DNA of 64,000 nucleotides, taken from contig JAEMQS010000014.1 in assembly GCA_016463765.1 (NCBI GenBank), forward strand, positions 1 through 64,000, given 5' to 3'. Below are positions 45,369 through 55,829 of this stretch, one piece after another (the first letter of the stretch is position 1; every line of letters starts with the position of its first letter). The DNA comes from Solirubrobacteraceae bacterium. Its GTDB lineage: Bacteria; Actinomycetota; Thermoleophilia; Solirubrobacterales; Solirubrobacteraceae. A program made the translations under genes and the position numbers. Below the pieces are notes generated by a model. It saw only the letters and a list, made by a program, of their open reading frames with translations, made no database searches and was not told the DNA's origin.

Positions 45369-45551
45369 TCAACGCGGGGGATCCTCGTCGACGGTGTGCG
45401 GACCGCGCGGCGACGGCGGCTCCGAAGGCGCCGGCTCGCCGTCGTGCAGTGGCTGGCCGAACTCCGGGCAGGACTCGTTGCGGCACTCCCACCCCTCGTC
45501 GGGGCCGAGGGCGCGCGTGGCAGGTTGGCCGCAGGTGGGGCAGACATTCAT
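45369..45551 (-). CDS. Small zinc-ribbon protein
   Basis: A 60-residue protein, MNVCPTCGQPATRALGPDEGWECRNESCPEF followed by an acidic Pro-rich tail. The CPTC pair and the CRNESC pair (five cysteine-spaced residues apart) make a treble-clef-like zinc ribbon. No other domain fits in it. ATG 45551 is preferred because it starts at the first Cys cluster. Role unknown; such proteins often bind nucleic acids or act as adaptors. Confidence 0.65.
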   Translation of the reverse strand: MNVCPTCGQPATRALGPDEGWECRNESCPEFGQPLHDGEPAPSEPPSPRGPHTVDEDPPR

Positions 45552-45633
45552 GCAGACGTTGTACCGCGACTGCACAGATCCGTCACAAGATGCGCGCAAG
45601 TCCGCCACATCACGTCGCTAGCCTCCGCCGCCG

Positions 45634-46481
<848 letters not shown>

Positions 46482-46485
<4 letters not shown>

Positions 46486-47336
46486 TCGCCGACGTCAACA
46501 CCATCGCGGTCTACGCCCTGCGCGAGGCGCTGCGGCGCAAGGTCCTCATCGTGGTCCTCGTGCTCACCGGCGCGTTCCTCGGGCTGTACGGCTGGGGCAC
46601 CGCCGAGACGTTCGACGCCGTCACCGCCCGGCCCGACGAGCCGCTCGTGCGCGAGCAGACCGTCGTCGGCGCCACGCTGCTCGGGCTGGCGATGTTCGTG
46701 ACGCTCTTCCTCGGCACGGTGCTCGCGGTGTTCCTCACGCTCAACGCGGTGCGGGGAGACGCGGAGCGCGGGCTGTTGCAGCCGCTGGTGGTCCGGCCGA
46801 TGGGGCGCGTGTCGTTGCTGCTCGGGCGCTTCTTCGCGGCCGCGACGGTGTGCGGCGGGTACGTGCTGCTGGTCTACGGCATCGCGGTCCTGCTCACCGG
46901 GACGCTGGGGGACTTCACCCCGGACGACATCGTCGGTCCCGGGATCGCGCTCGCCGCCGCGGTCGTGGTGGTCGTCGGCGTGGCGCTGCTCGGGTCGACC
47001 GTGCTGTCGGCGACGGCGAACGGGATCGCGGTCTTCATGGTCTTCGGCGCGGGACTCGCCGCCGGGCTCATGGGCCAGATCGGCGAGGCGCTGGACAGCG
47101 ACACGCTCGAGGACATCTCCAGCGTCGCCGCCTGGGTCCTGCCGTTCGAGGCGCTCTACCAGCAGGCGCTCTACCTCCTGACCGCCAGCACGCAGAACTT
47201 CGAACGCGTGGTCATCACGCTCGGGCCGTTCGGGGGCGCACGCGACGGCGGCGCTCTGCTGTGGCCGTGGGCCGTGGCGTACCTGGCGATGGTCTGGGCC
47301 GCGGCGGCCTGGCGCTTCGGTCGCATGGACCTGTGA
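46482..47336 (+). CDS. ABC-2 transporter permease
   Basis: A 284-residue membrane protein with six predicted helices and the N-terminal segment YALREALRRKVLIVVLVLTG typical of ABC-2/NosY-like permeases, plus a large extracytoplasmic loop early on. With the preceding ATPase it forms an exporter; the cargo is unknown. GTG start overlapping the ATPase stop. It also overlaps the next gene, ChrA, by 4 bases, so the three genes are coupled. Confidence 0.88.
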
Positions 47337-48490
47337 GCGAGCCCGCCCGCACTGTCCCGGCCTCGGAGGTCCTGCGCGAGTGGGGGCGGATCGGGGTGGT
47401 CGGTTTCGGCGGACCGCCCGCGCACGTCGCGCTGCTGCGCCAGCTCTGCGTCGAAGAGAAGCAGTGGATCGACGGCCGCCACTTCGAGGACGCGAACGCC
47501 GCGACCGGGCTGTTCCCCGGGCCGGCGTCCACCCAGCTGGCGATCTTCATGGCCCACCACGTCGCGGGGGTGCGCGGCGCGCTGGTCGGCGGCCTGGCGT
47601 TCATCCTGCCCGGGCTGCTGATGATCCTGGTGCTCAGCGCCGCGTATCTCGGCGGGTCGCCGCCCGACTGGATGCGGGGCCTGGCCGCGGGCGCGGGCGC
47701 TGCCGTCGTCGCGGTCGTCGTCCAGGCCGGGGTGGGCTTCGGGCGCGCCGCGCTGGACGGGCGCGAGGGCGCGCAGCGCGTGCGGGCGATCGCCTACGCC
47801 GTCATCGCCGCCGCGGTGACGATCGTCGCCGGCGCGTGGGTCGTGCTCGCGCTCGTGGGCTGCGGGCTGTTCGAGCTCGCCCTGCGCCGCAGCGGGTGGG
47901 CTGACCGCACGATGTCGATCGCACTGCCCGCGCTCGTGGTGGCGGCGACCGGCCTCGCCGCGCTGCCCGACCTGGTGTGGACGTCGCTGAAGGTCGGCGC
48001 GCTCAGCTACGGCGGGGGGTTCGTGATCATCCCGCTCATGCAGGCCGACGCCGTCAACAACGGCTGGATGACCGAGGCGCAGTTCGCGGGCGCCGTCGCG
48101 TTCGGGCAGATCACGCCGGGTCCCGTGGTGCAGACCGTGGCCGTCGTCGGCTACGCGGCGGCCGGCATCGGAGGTGCGCTGCTCGCCGCGTTCGTGGCGT
48201 TCGCGCCGTCGTTCCTCATCGTGCTGATCGGCGGCGAGCGGTTCGAGCGCTTCCGCCAGAACGCCAACGCCCGGGCGTTCCTCGACGGAGCCGGGCCGGC
48301 GGCCGTCGGGGCCATCTTCGGCGCGGCCGTGCCGCTGCTCGCTGGCGTCACCGAACCGTGGCAGCTCGGAGTGCTGGTGGCCGCCGCGATCGCCCTCTTC
48401 GCCGGGCGCATCGGGACCGTGCCGGTCCTCCTCGGTGCCGGGGCCGCGGGAGCCATCGCGGCGCTCGCAGGCGCCGCCGTTCCAGCCTGA
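47333..48490 (+). CDS. Chromate transporter, ChrA family
   Basis: A 385-residue protein with two homologous halves. Each carries the ChrA motif: GFGGPPAHVALL and FPGPASTQLAIF in the first, LSYGGGFVIIPLMQ and GQITPGPVVQTVA in the second, as in long-chain CHR proteins that export chromate. About 10-12 helices are predicted. The start overlaps the permease stop (GTGA), so it is part of the exporter operon. A hairpin terminator follows. Confidence 0.92.
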   Translation: MSEPARTVPASEVLREWGRIGVVGFGGPPAHVALLRQLCVEEKQWIDGRHFEDANAATGLFPGPASTQLAIFMAHHVAGVRGALVGGLAFILPGLLMILVLSAAYLGGSPPDWMRGLAAGAGAAVVAVVVQAGVGFGRAALDGREGAQRVRAIAYAVIAAAVTIVAGAWVVLALVGCGLFELALRRSGWADRTMSIALPALVVAATGLAALPDLVWTSLKVGALSYGGGFVIIPLMQADAVNNGWMTEAQFAGAVAFGQITPGPVVQTVAVVGYAAAGIGGALLAAFVAFAPSFLIVLIGGERFERFRQNANARAFLDGAGPAAVGAIFGAAVPLLAGVTEPWQLGVLVAAAIALFAGRIGTVPVLLGAGAAGAIAALAGAAVPA

Positions 48491-48498
48491 CTTTGTCG

Positions 48499-48534
48499 CT
48501 CACCACAGGTCCGCAGCCGCAGACCTCGTGTGAG
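48499..48534 (+). terminator. Hairpin terminator after ChrA
   Basis: CTCAC...AGGTC pairs with GACCT...GTGAG around a C/G-rich loop, starting 8 bases after the chrA stop. Confidence 0.6.
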
Positions 48535-48651
48535 ATCCAATGTTCCAGATCGGCTGGCGGCAGTTCACATAGGGCTCAGTATCTTCGAACAATGGGAGAG
48601 GCGGTGGTCCTGTCATGGACGACCGGTAAGGGTCCGCAAGGGGGAATACAC

Positions 48652-51600
48652 GTGCATCGTGTGCTGTGCTTGGCGACGCTGGCAGTCGCGTTCATCCTGT
48701 CAACCGCCGGCACGGCCGCCGCGGCCGACCCGCTCCGGCTCGCCGCAGCCGCCGCCGGGCCGATCACGCTGAGCGACACCAAGGCCGAACCGCAGGACAC
48801 CACCGCGGGCGCCCACTCCCCGTTCGACGTCGCGTTCACCCTCAACGGCACCGGTGACCCCACGACCGGCGACCCGATCCGCGACCTCCAGCTCGACCTT
48901 CCGTCGGGCCTCCTGGGCGCGATCACCTCCGCCGACGAGTGCTCGCTCGCCGACCTCGCGGCGGCCACCTGCGCCGACGAGACCAAGCTCGGCAGCGTCG
49001 AGATCGACCTGAGCTTCATGCTGTATTTCGTCTCCGGTGGCGTGCGCTCGCCCGGGACCCAGGCGCCGCAGGACATGCGCAACTTCGGGTCGATCTACCG
49101 GATCCCGACCCGCGGCGCCGAGCCGGCGCGCCTGGGCATCGTCATCAAGCCGTCGCTCTGCGTGTTCATCTACGACCCGGAGTGCAAGTTCCCGACGCTC
49201 GTCGGCCCGCCGGTCGTGCTCGAGTCCCCGGTGGCCGTCCGCAGCGCGACCGACGGCGGCCTGTCGACGGCCGTCAAGGACATCCCCAAGACGGTCCCCA
49301 TGAACACCACGGGCACCGCCGAGATCGACCTGATGATCAAGACCATGCGGATCCGGCTGAACGCCGCGTCCGGTCGCGGCGACGCGTTCATGGTCAACCC
49401 GACGACGTGCGGCCCGGCGACCACGGAGCTCGAGGTCACGACCTACGCGGGCGCGACCGCCGACGCCAGCCCGTCCTTCACCCCGACGGGCTGCGAGAAC
49501 GTCCCGTTCGACCCGACCATCGCCGTCGGGGTCGACGCCGCGGGCGCGGACCTGCCCACGGGCGTCACGGTCGACGTCGGTCTGCCGTACTCCGACGACC
49601 CCACCGAGATCGCGCAGACCCAGCCGCGCGAGGCCATCGTGAAGCTGCCGGCCGGCATGGAGCTCTCGCCCAGCATCGGCTCCGGCGGTCTCGAGGGCTG
49701 CACCGACGCGCAGTTCGACCGCGGATCGACCGGGCCGTCGAGCTGCCCGGCCGCATCCCAGGTCGGCACGGCGCGCTTCTCCTCGCCGCTGATCGCCGAC
49801 GCGGTCGAGGGCAAGGTCTTCCTCGCGACGCCGAAGCCCGGCGGTCCGCCGCTGCGGATCTTCGTCGTCGCCGAGCAGAGCGGCGCGCCTGACGCACTGC
49901 GCATCAAGCTCGAGGGTCGCTCGGACCCCGACCCGCAGACCGGCCAGGTGACGACGACGCTGTCGAACATCCCGCCGCTGACGTTCACGGAGTTCCGCCT
50001 GCAGTTCCGCGGCGGCCAGCACGCCGTGTTCTCCACGCCGCGCACCTGCGGCACCTACACGACGACGACCTCGTTCGCCCCGCACAGCGGCAACGCGGCC
50101 AAGACGCCGTCGGCGAACATCGAGATCGCGGGCGACTGCCCCGACCCGAACGCGTTCACGCCCTCCGTGGGCGTGGCGAGCGCGCCGACGCAGGCCGGCT
50201 CCTTCGCCGCCCTGCAGCAGTCGATCGTGCGCCCCGACCGCCAGGCGCGCATGCGCAGCCTGAAGCTGTCGCTCCCGCCGGGCCTGCTCGGCAAGCTCCC
50301 GGGTGTCGCGCAGTGCCCGATCGCCGCCGCGCGCGCCGCGCAGTGCGGTGAGGCCACGCAGGTCGGCACCGTCGCGGCCGACGCGGGCCCCGGCCCGGCG
50401 CCGCTGCGCGTCAACGGCCCCGTGTACCTGTCCGAGCCGATCGACGGATCGTTCGCGAGCCTCGCGATCGTCGTCCCCGCCCGCGTCGGCCCGATCGATC
50501 TCGGCACGACCGTGACGATCGCGCGCCTGCTGGTCCGTCCCCAGGACCAGGGCCTCGACGTGTACGCCGACGAGATCCCGCTGCGCCAGGGCGGCGTCGC
50601 GTTCTCGCTGCGCGGCCTGAACCTGTCGATCGACCGGCCGGGCTTCACCATCGCCCCGACGTCGTGCGCGCCGCTGCCGGTGAGCGCGACCCTGACCTCC
50701 GACCTCGGCGCCCAGGCGCCGGCCACCGCCACGTACCAGGCGACCGGCTGCGACAAGCTGCCCTTCGCGCCCGAGATGGACGTGCAGCTGCGCGGCGACC
50801 GCGAGCGGATGGTCGAGAACGGCAACCCGAGCCTCGAGGTCAAGGTCCGTCAGACCGAGGGCCAGGCCGGGATGAAGGCCGTCGAGGTCAAGCTGCCCGA
50901 GGGCATCGCCACGGATCCCGAGGTCCTGGGCCAGGCGTGCCCCGCCGCGGTGTTCGCCGCGGGCCAGTGCCCGAAGGAGTCGGTCGTCGGCCAGGCCCGG
51001 GCGGTCACCCCGCTGCTGGGCACGCCGATGCGCGGCGACGTGATCTTCGTCGCCCAGGCCGCAGGCGGTCTGCCCGACCTGCACGTGCTGCTGCGCGGTG
51101 AGCTGTCGGTCAACCTCGTCGGCAAGGTGCGCGTCGCGCCCAACGGCCAGCTCATCACGCGCTTCGAGGGCATCCCGGACGTCCCGATCAAGGAGTTCGA
51201 CCTGCGGGTCAACGGCGGGTCGCGCGGCCTGCTCGTCGCGACCGAGGACATGTGCCAGCGGGCGCCCAGCGTCGAGGCCGAGCTCCTCGCGCACAGCGAC
51301 GCCAAGACGGCCTACACCAAGCGGGTCGGGATCCCGGTCTGCCGCTCCTCGCAGCAGGTCCGCGTCAGCAGCCTGCGTGACGGGCTGCCCGCGCTGCGCA
51401 TGCGCGTCGCGGGCGGGCCGCGCAAGGTCCAGGCCGTCCGCCTGACGCTGCCGCGCGGGCTGACGTTCAGCCCCGAGCAGGCGCGGGACCTCATCCGCCT
51501 GAGCGCCAGCGGGATGCCGGCCGGTGCGAAGCAGCGCGCGCAGGTGCGAGTCACGAGCACCGCCATGGAGATCACCCTCCCGGGCGGTGGCGCTCGCACG

Positions 51601-51771
51601 GTGAACGTCCTCGTGAGCAAGGGCGCGCTGCGCGCGGCGCCGGCGCTGCGCAGCCAGCGCAGGCCGCGACTGCGGTTCCGCGTGCAGGTCACGCAGCCGG
51701 GCCTCGAGCCCCGCACGCGGACCTCGTCGACGCAGCCGATCCGCTCGGTCACCCGCGTCGTCCCACGCTGA
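48652..51771 (+). CDS. Large secreted repeat protein of the Thermoleophilia LPxGL-Cys type
   Basis: A 1039-residue exported protein: signal peptide ending TAAAADPL, then four related modules. Each has a hydrophobic LPxGL start, a Cys pair split by a short insert followed by a VG or SxVG turn (C..A.C..ET.LGSVE, C..AQF..SCPAASQVG, C..A..AQCGEATQVG, C..A.F..GQCPKESVVG), then a G-V-F/Y-L strand and an FR-GG strand ending in another Cys. TGCEN/TGCDKLPF linkers recur. The GTG has a GGGGGA ribosome-binding site. No catalytic residues; a cell-surface structural or binding role is likely. Confidence 0.82.
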   Translation: MHRVLCLATLAVAFILSTAGTAAAADPLRLAAAAAGPITLSDTKAEPQDTTAGAHSPFDVAFTLNGTGDPTTGDPIRDLQLDLPSGLLGAITSADECSLADLAAATCADETKLGSVEIDLSFMLYFVSGGVRSPGTQAPQDMRNFGSIYRIPTRGAEPARLGIVIKPSLCVFIYDPECKFPTLVGPPVVLESPVAVRSATDGGLSTAVKDIPKTVPMNTTGTAEIDLMIKTMRIRLNAASGRGDAFMVNPTTCGPATTELEVTTYAGATADASPSFTPTGCENVPFDPTIAVGVDAAGADLPTGVTVDVGLPYSDDPTEIAQTQPREAIVKLPAGMELSPSIGSGGLEGCTDAQFDRGSTGPSSCPAASQVGTARFSSPLIADAVEGKVFLATPKPGGPPLRIFVVAEQSGAPDALRIKLEGRSDPDPQTGQVTTTLSNIPPLTFTEFRLQFRGGQHAVFSTPRTCGTYTTTTSFAPHSGNAAKTPSANIEIAGDCPDPNAFTPSVGVASAPTQAGSFAALQQSIVRPDRQARMRSLKLSLPPGLLGKLPGVAQCPIAAARAAQCGEATQVGTVAADAGPGPAPLRVNGPVYLSEPIDGSFASLAIVVPARVGPIDLGTTVTIARLLVRPQDQGLDVYADEIPLRQGGVAFSLRGLNLSIDRPGFTIAPTSCAPLPVSATLTSDLGAQAPATATYQATGCDKLPFAPEMDVQLRGDRERMVENGNPSLEVKVRQTEGQAGMKAVEVKLPEGIATDPEVLGQACPAAVFAAGQCPKESVVGQARAVTPLLGTPMRGDVIFVAQAAGGLPDLHVLLRGELSVNLVGKVRVAPNGQLITRFEGIPDVPIKEFDLRVNGGSRGLLVATEDMCQRAPSVEAELLAHSDAKTAYTKRVGIPVCRSSQQVRVSSLRDGLPALRMRVAGGPRKVQAVRLTLPRGLTFSPEQARDLIRLSASGMPAGAKQRAQVRVTSTAMEITLPGGGARTVNVLVSKGALRAAPALRSQRRPRLRFRVQVTQPGLEPRTRTSSTQPIRSVTRVVPR

Positions 51772-51777
51772 TCACCT

Positions 51778-51803
51778 CCCGGGGCGAGTAGCCTCGCCCC
51801 GGG
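51778..51803 (+). terminator. 11-bp hairpin abutting the rarA start codon, -10 box beginning in its loop
   Basis: CCCGGGGCGAG and CTCGCCCCGGG pair perfectly around the 4-base loop TAGC. The right arm ends one base before the rarA ATG. The hexamer TAGCCT (51789-51794) begins in the loop and is placed as a -10 box 9 bases before the ATG. It could terminate the upstream gene and also be melted by rarA promoter opening. Confidence 0.65.
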
Positions 51804-53144
51804 ATGGACAGCCTCTTCGATCCCGAGCCGGACGTCGCCAGGAGCTCGGCGACGCCGCGCGGCCCGCTCCCGGCCCGGATGCGGCCCGCGACGCTCGACG
51901 ACGTCGTCGGCCAGGCCCACGTGCTGGGCACGCCGGAGGAGCCGACCGCGCTGCGACGCGCGATCGACGAGGGTCGCGCGCACTCGATGGTGCTCTACGG
52001 CCCGCCCGGGACGGGCAAGACGACGCTCGCGCGGATCGTCGCTGCCAGCGCGAACGCCGCGTTCGAGGAGCTCTCGGCGGTCGAGGCCGGCCGCCCGCAG
52101 GTGCGTGAGGTCATCGAGCGCGCACGGCACCGGCAGGCCCAGGGCACCGCCACGATCTTCTTCCTCGACGAGATCCACCGCTTCAACAAGGCCCAGCAGG
52201 ACGCGCTGCTCCCCGCCGTGGAGGAGGGCCTGCTCACCCTCATCGGGGCGACAACCGAGAACCCGTACTTCGAGGTCAACTCCGCGCTGCTGAGCCGCGC
52301 GCAGGTCTACGAGCTCCAGCCGCTGGGCGAGGAGGACGTGCTGCTCCTGCTGCGCCGCGCGATCGAACGCGGCGAGTGCGGCGGGACCGAGGTCCAGGAC
52401 GAGGCGCTGGAGTTCTTCGCCGCGCGCAGCGGCGGCGACGCGCGGTCGGCCCTCGGCGCGCTGGAGCTCGCGTGTGAGACCAGCAGCGTCGTCGACCTGC
52501 CCGCCGCCGAGGAGGCGCTGCAGCGCAAGGCCGTCCGGTACGACAAGGGCGGCGACCAGCACTACGACCTCATCAGCGCGTTCATCAAGTCGATCCGCGC
52601 GTCGGACCCCGACGCGGCGCTCTACTACCTGGCGGTGATGCTCGAGGGCGGCGAGGACCCGCGCTTCGTGGTGCGGCGGCTGGTCATCAGCGCAAGCGAG
52701 GACGTCGGCAACGCGGACCCGCGCGGGATCATGGTCGCGACGGCGGCCGCCGCGGCGGTCGAGCACGTCGGGATGCCGGAGTGCGCCCACGCGCTGGCGC
52801 AGGCGACCGTCTACCTCGCGCTCGCGCCGAAGTCCAACAGCGCATACCTCGCGCTCGGCGCCGCGCGCGCGCACGTCCGGCAGTTCGGCGCCGCCCCCCC
52901 GCCCGCGTCGTTGCAGGACTCCCACTACGCCGGCGCGGCGGAACTCGGCCGCGGCACGGGCTACGACTACCCCCACGACCACCCGCAGCATCTGAGCGCC
53001 AGCGAGGTGCGTCCCGACGAGCTCGACGACGTGCGCTTCTGGGCGCCGGACGACACCGAGGCCGCGATGCGCGATCGGTGGGACCGCATCCGCCAGGCGC
53101 GCGGCGACCGTCCCGGCGCCCCGTGGCGCCCGCCCGGGCGTTGA
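51804..53144 (+). CDS. rarA: Replication-associated recombination protein A (RarA/MgsA)
   Basis: A 446-residue AAA+ ATPase. Walker [13 protein letters not shown], Walker [21 protein letters not shown], sensor 1 [18 protein letters not shown] and the C-terminal tetramerisation region ([30 protein letters not shown]) match RarA/WRNIP1, which acts at blocked replication forks. The N-terminus begins MDSLF, typical of the family. An adjacent hairpin contains its candidate -10 box. Confidence 0.95.
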   Translation: MDSLFDPEPDVARSSATPRGPLPARMRPATLDDVVGQAHVLGTPEEPTALRRAIDEGRAHSMVLYGPPGTGKTTLARIVAASANAAFEELSAVEAGRPQVREVIERARHRQAQGTATIFFLDEIHRFNKAQQDALLPAVEEGLLTLIGATTENPYFEVNSALLSRAQVYELQPLGEEDVLLLLRRAIERGECGGTEVQDEALEFFAARSGGDARSALGALELACETSSVVDLPAAEEALQRKAVRYDKGGDQHYDLISAFIKSIRASDPDAALYYLAVMLEGGEDPRFVVRRLVISASEDVGNADPRGIMVATAAAAAVEHVGMPECAHALAQATVYLALAPKSNSAYLALGAARAHVRQFGAAPPPASLQDSHYAGAAELGRGTGYDYPHDHPQHLSASEVRPDELDDVRFWAPDDTEAAMRDRWDRIRQARGDRPGAPWRPPGR

Positions 53145-53164
53145 CGCCGGACGGGTCTGGCACG

Positions 53165-54745
53165 ATGGCGCACGTGACCGTCACCTCGGTGAGCCCGATC
53201 GACGGCGCCACGCTGGGCAGCGTCCCGGCGACGGCGCCCGACCGCGTCGCCGCGGAGGTCGAAGCCGCTGCCCTCGTGCAGCCGCTCTGGGCCCAGCTGC
53301 GGCTGACCGACCGCGCGCGGTACCTGCGCCGCGCCGCGCAGGCCGTGATCGACGAGTGGGACGAACTCAGCGAGCTCCTCGTCCGCGAGGGGGCGCGGCC
53401 GCGGGCCGAGGTCGCCACCATGGAGCTGCTGCCCGCCGTCGACACGCTGCAGTGGCTGGCCGACGCCGGGCCGAAGGTGCTCGGGACACGGCGCGTCCCG
53501 GTGTCGCGCACCCTGTTTCCCGTCAAGCGGGCGCGGCTGACCCACGCGCCGCTCGGCGTCGTCGGCGTGCTGACCCCCGCGTCGGAGCCGTTCGCGACCC
53601 CGCTCGGGGACGTCGCCGTCGCCCTGATGGCCGGCAACGCGGTGCTCCTGGCGCCGAGCGCCCTCGCCCCGCTGGCCGCCGAGCGGGTGCTGCGGGTGTT
53701 CGCCCGGGCCGGCATCCCCGAGGGCCTCGTGCGGGTGCTGCACGGCGGTCCCGAGGTCGGCCGCGCACTCGTCCGCGCCCCGATCGCCCAAGTCCGGTTC
53801 ACCGGCAGCGACGAGGCGGGACGCGACGTGGAGGCCGCCCGCGCCCGCGAGCTGCACCGTGCGGCGATCGACGTCGGCGGGCGGGACGCGATGCTCGTCC
53901 TGGCCGACGCCGACCCCGAGCGCAGCAGCGTCGGCGCGACGTGGGCGGCGTTCGCCCACGCAGGTCAGTGCGGCGGGAGCGTCAAGCGCGCGTACGTCGT
54001 GGCGTCCCGCGCGGAGCGGTTCGTCGCCGACGTCTCCGCGCTCGCGCGCGCCATGCGCGTGGGCGACCCGCGCGAGGCGGAGATCGAGATCGGCCCGCCG
54101 CTGGCCGCCGACCGCGTCGAGACCGTCCGCAAGCTGGTCGACGCGGCAGTCGCGGGCGGCGCGACGCTGCACTGCGGCGGAGTCGTCGACGACGTGCCCG
54201 GCCTCGCCGGCCCGGCGCTCGCCCCCATGGTGCTCACCGCCGTCCCCGCGGATGCTGACCTGCGATCAGCCGCGGTCCCGGGCCCGGTGCTCGTCGTGGA
54301 CACCGTGGCCGACGAGGACGAGGCGATCGTCCGCGCAAACGCCGCCCGCGGCGGACTCGGCGCGTCGGTCTGGACGGCCAACCGCCATCGCGGCACCAGG
54401 ATCGCGCGCGAGCTGCGTGCCGGCATGGTGTGGGGCAACGACCACCAGGTCACTCGCGCCGCACCACAGCTGCCGTGGGGTGCCATCGGCGGGGCGGGAC
54501 TCGGTCGCGCGCGGGGCGCCGACGCGTTGCGGGCGTCCGCCGAGCCCAAGCTCATCACGTGGGACCCGCCCGGCGGCCGTGCCGCCTGGTGGGCGCCCTA
54601 CGACGGCACCGCGGTCGCCGCGTGGCACGCGCTCGCGCAGCTGCGCTCGGTCCGCGACCAGGACCGCGAGGACGCACTGCGCACCGGGGTCCTCCCGCTC
54701 GCGCGGATCGCGGCCCGCACCGCGCGCGCGGCCCGGCGCGACTGA
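53165..54745 (+). CDS. Aldehyde dehydrogenase with Glu-to-Asp change at the general base
   Basis: A 526-residue ALDH-fold protein. The catalytic Cys is at residue 269 in [15 protein letters not shown]. The usual ELGG segment reads IDVGGRD, so the general base Glu is an Asp (residue 236). The C-terminus has about 40 residues beyond the ALDH core. The change is conservative but should lower hydrolysis, so it may act as a non-canonical (for example CoA-acylating or coniferyl-type) aldehyde dehydrogenase. ATG 53165 follows RarA by 20 bases. Confidence 0.85.
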   Translation: MAHVTVTSVSPIDGATLGSVPATAPDRVAAEVEAAALVQPLWAQLRLTDRARYLRRAAQAVIDEWDELSELLVREGARPRAEVATMELLPAVDTLQWLADAGPKVLGTRRVPVSRTLFPVKRARLTHAPLGVVGVLTPASEPFATPLGDVAVALMAGNAVLLAPSALAPLAAERVLRVFARAGIPEGLVRVLHGGPEVGRALVRAPIAQVRFTGSDEAGRDVEAARARELHRAAIDVGGRDAMLVLADADPERSSVGATWAAFAHAGQCGGSVKRAYVVASRAERFVADVSALARAMRVGDPREAEIEIGPPLAADRVETVRKLVDAAVAGGATLHCGGVVDDVPGLAGPALAPMVLTAVPADADLRSAAVPGPVLVVDTVADEDEAIVRANAARGGLGASVWTANRHRGTRIARELRAGMVWGNDHQVTRAAPQLPWGAIGGAGLGRARGADALRASAEPKLITWDPPGGRAAWWAPYDGTAVAAWHALAQLRSVRDQDREDALRTGVLPLARIAARTARAARRD

Positions 54746-54763
54746 GGCCGCGCAGGGGACACA

Positions 54764-54797
54764 CACCGCCTCCGCAGCCGGAATGCGGAGCGGAGGC
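54764..54797 (+). terminator. 10-bp perfect hairpin after the aldehyde dehydrogenase
   Basis: CCGCCTCCGC pairs with GCGGAGGCGG around a 14-base loop, beginning about 19 bases after the stop. Confidence 0.7.
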
Positions 54798-55043
54798 GGG
54801 GGTGCGTTGGGCGGGCAGCCTTCGGGAGACGGGAAGAGGGATCTACCCCAGCCGGCGGCCCGGTTCCCTCGCGGCCTGGGGGGCCACCGAGGTTGTCACA
54901 GGGACAGGGCCACTCTCTGGCGGGTCGCCCGTCCTGTCAAGGAATCCAGAGCGCAGACCAAAGCGCCCTGTCGGCGCGCCAGACTTGCGTTGCGTGGCGT
55001 TGTCGCCTCCGCCAAGGACGGGCCCTCCCGCTACGCTGACTCC
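54798..55043. other. 246-bp non-coding region with multiple possible stem-loops
   Basis: No convincing gene. Possible helices include CCTCG.GGCC with GGCC..CGAGG, GGACAGG with CCTGTC enclosing smaller stems, and GCGC pairs. I compared it by eye with cobalamin, TPP, glycine and SAM riboswitch cores, RNase P, tmRNA and SRP RNA and saw no match. The TACGCT -10 box 6 bases before the downstream ATG suggests the next gene is leaderless, which argues against a 5' leader RNA. Confidence 0.4.
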
Positions 55044-55784
55044 ATGCCAGCCGCCGCCTACGCCGGGAAGGAATGCGTCTGCCAGTTCAAGCGCGGGATC
55101 TGCGATCAGACCTGCGTGAAGGACATGCTGGACACGCCCTTCTACATCGCGTGCCTGAAGCTCAAGGGACGCAAGTGCCTCGTGGTCGGCGGTGGCGCAC
55201 TGGGCCTGGAGAAGACCGAAGGCCTGCTCGCCTGCGACGGTGACGTGACCGTCATCGCCCCGGAGGTCGGCCCGGAGCTCGAGCAGCTCGCGGCCGAGGG
55301 GTCGATCACGTGGGAGCAGCGCGAGTACGGCGGCGCCGCGGACCTCGAGGGCGTGTTCATGGTCATCGCGTGCACCGATGACACCGACGTGAACATCAAG
55401 ATCTACGACGACGCCGAGGCGCGGGCGATGCTCGTGAACATCGTCGACGTCCCGCCGCTGTGCAACTTCATCCTCCCGGCGCTGGTGCGCATGGGCCCGC
55501 TGGCCATCGCGATCTCCACGGCGGGTGCGTCGCCGGCCCTCGCCAAGCGGATGAAGCGCGAGGTCGCCGAGCTGTTCGGTGACGAGTACGCGACGCTGGC
55601 GATCATGCTCAACGACGCGCGCGGCTGGGCCAAGGGCACGCTGCCCACCTACCAGGACCGCAAGGCGTTCTTCGAGGAGATCGTCAACGGCGAGCCGGAC
55701 CCGATCGCGCTCCTGCGCGCCGGGGACTCGGCCGCGGTCGCGGACCTCATCGCCGCGGCGCAGCGCACGCACCAGCCGGCCTGA
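55044..55784 (+). CDS. Precorrin-2 dehydrogenase/sirohydrochlorin ferrochelatase-like protein with Cys-rich N-terminus
   Basis: A 246-residue protein. The NAD-binding motif [16 protein letters not shown] at about residues 47-62, the segment [27 protein letters not shown] and [16 protein letters not shown] match Met8/SirC/CysG N-terminal domains, which oxidise precorrin-2 to sirohydrochlorin in siroheme synthesis. The first 30 residues add four cysteines (positions 11, 13, 20, 24) that could hold an iron-sulfur or zinc site. TACGCT lies 6 bases before the ATG. No hemA/cysG partner is adjacent. Confidence 0.85.
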   Translation: MPAAAYAGKECVCQFKRGICDQTCVKDMLDTPFYIACLKLKGRKCLVVGGGALGLEKTEGLLACDGDVTVIAPEVGPELEQLAAEGSITWEQREYGGAADLEGVFMVIACTDDTDVNIKIYDDAEARAMLVNIVDVPPLCNFILPALVRMGPLAIAISTAGASPALAKRMKREVAELFGDEYATLAIMLNDARGWAKGTLPTYQDRKAFFEEIVNGEPDPIALLRAGDSAAVADLIAAAQRTHQPA

Positions 55785-55792
55785 GCCCCCGC

Positions 55793-55812
55793 CACGCCGC
55801 ACCGGCGGCGTG
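55793..55812. terminator. 8-bp hairpin between convergent genes
   Basis: CACGCCGC and GCGGCGTG pair around ACCG, between the precorrin-2 dehydrogenase-like gene and the fibronectin-III gene. Confidence 0.65.
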
Positions 55813-55829
55813 ACGGAGACCGAAAAACG

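Noticed and set aside
48700-51294. Long minus-strand open frame of about 860 codons opposite the 1039-residue protein gene
   Set aside because: Its translation is Arg/Ala/Gly/Asp-rich with no domain, start signal or ribosome-binding site; it is a by-product of third-position GC bias.
54798-55043. Cobalamin riboswitch or other known structured RNA upstream of the precorrin-2 dehydrogenase-like gene
   Set aside because: No B12-box or conserved L5-L13 core could be found on either strand, and the -10 box six bases before the ATG suggests a leaderless transcript.
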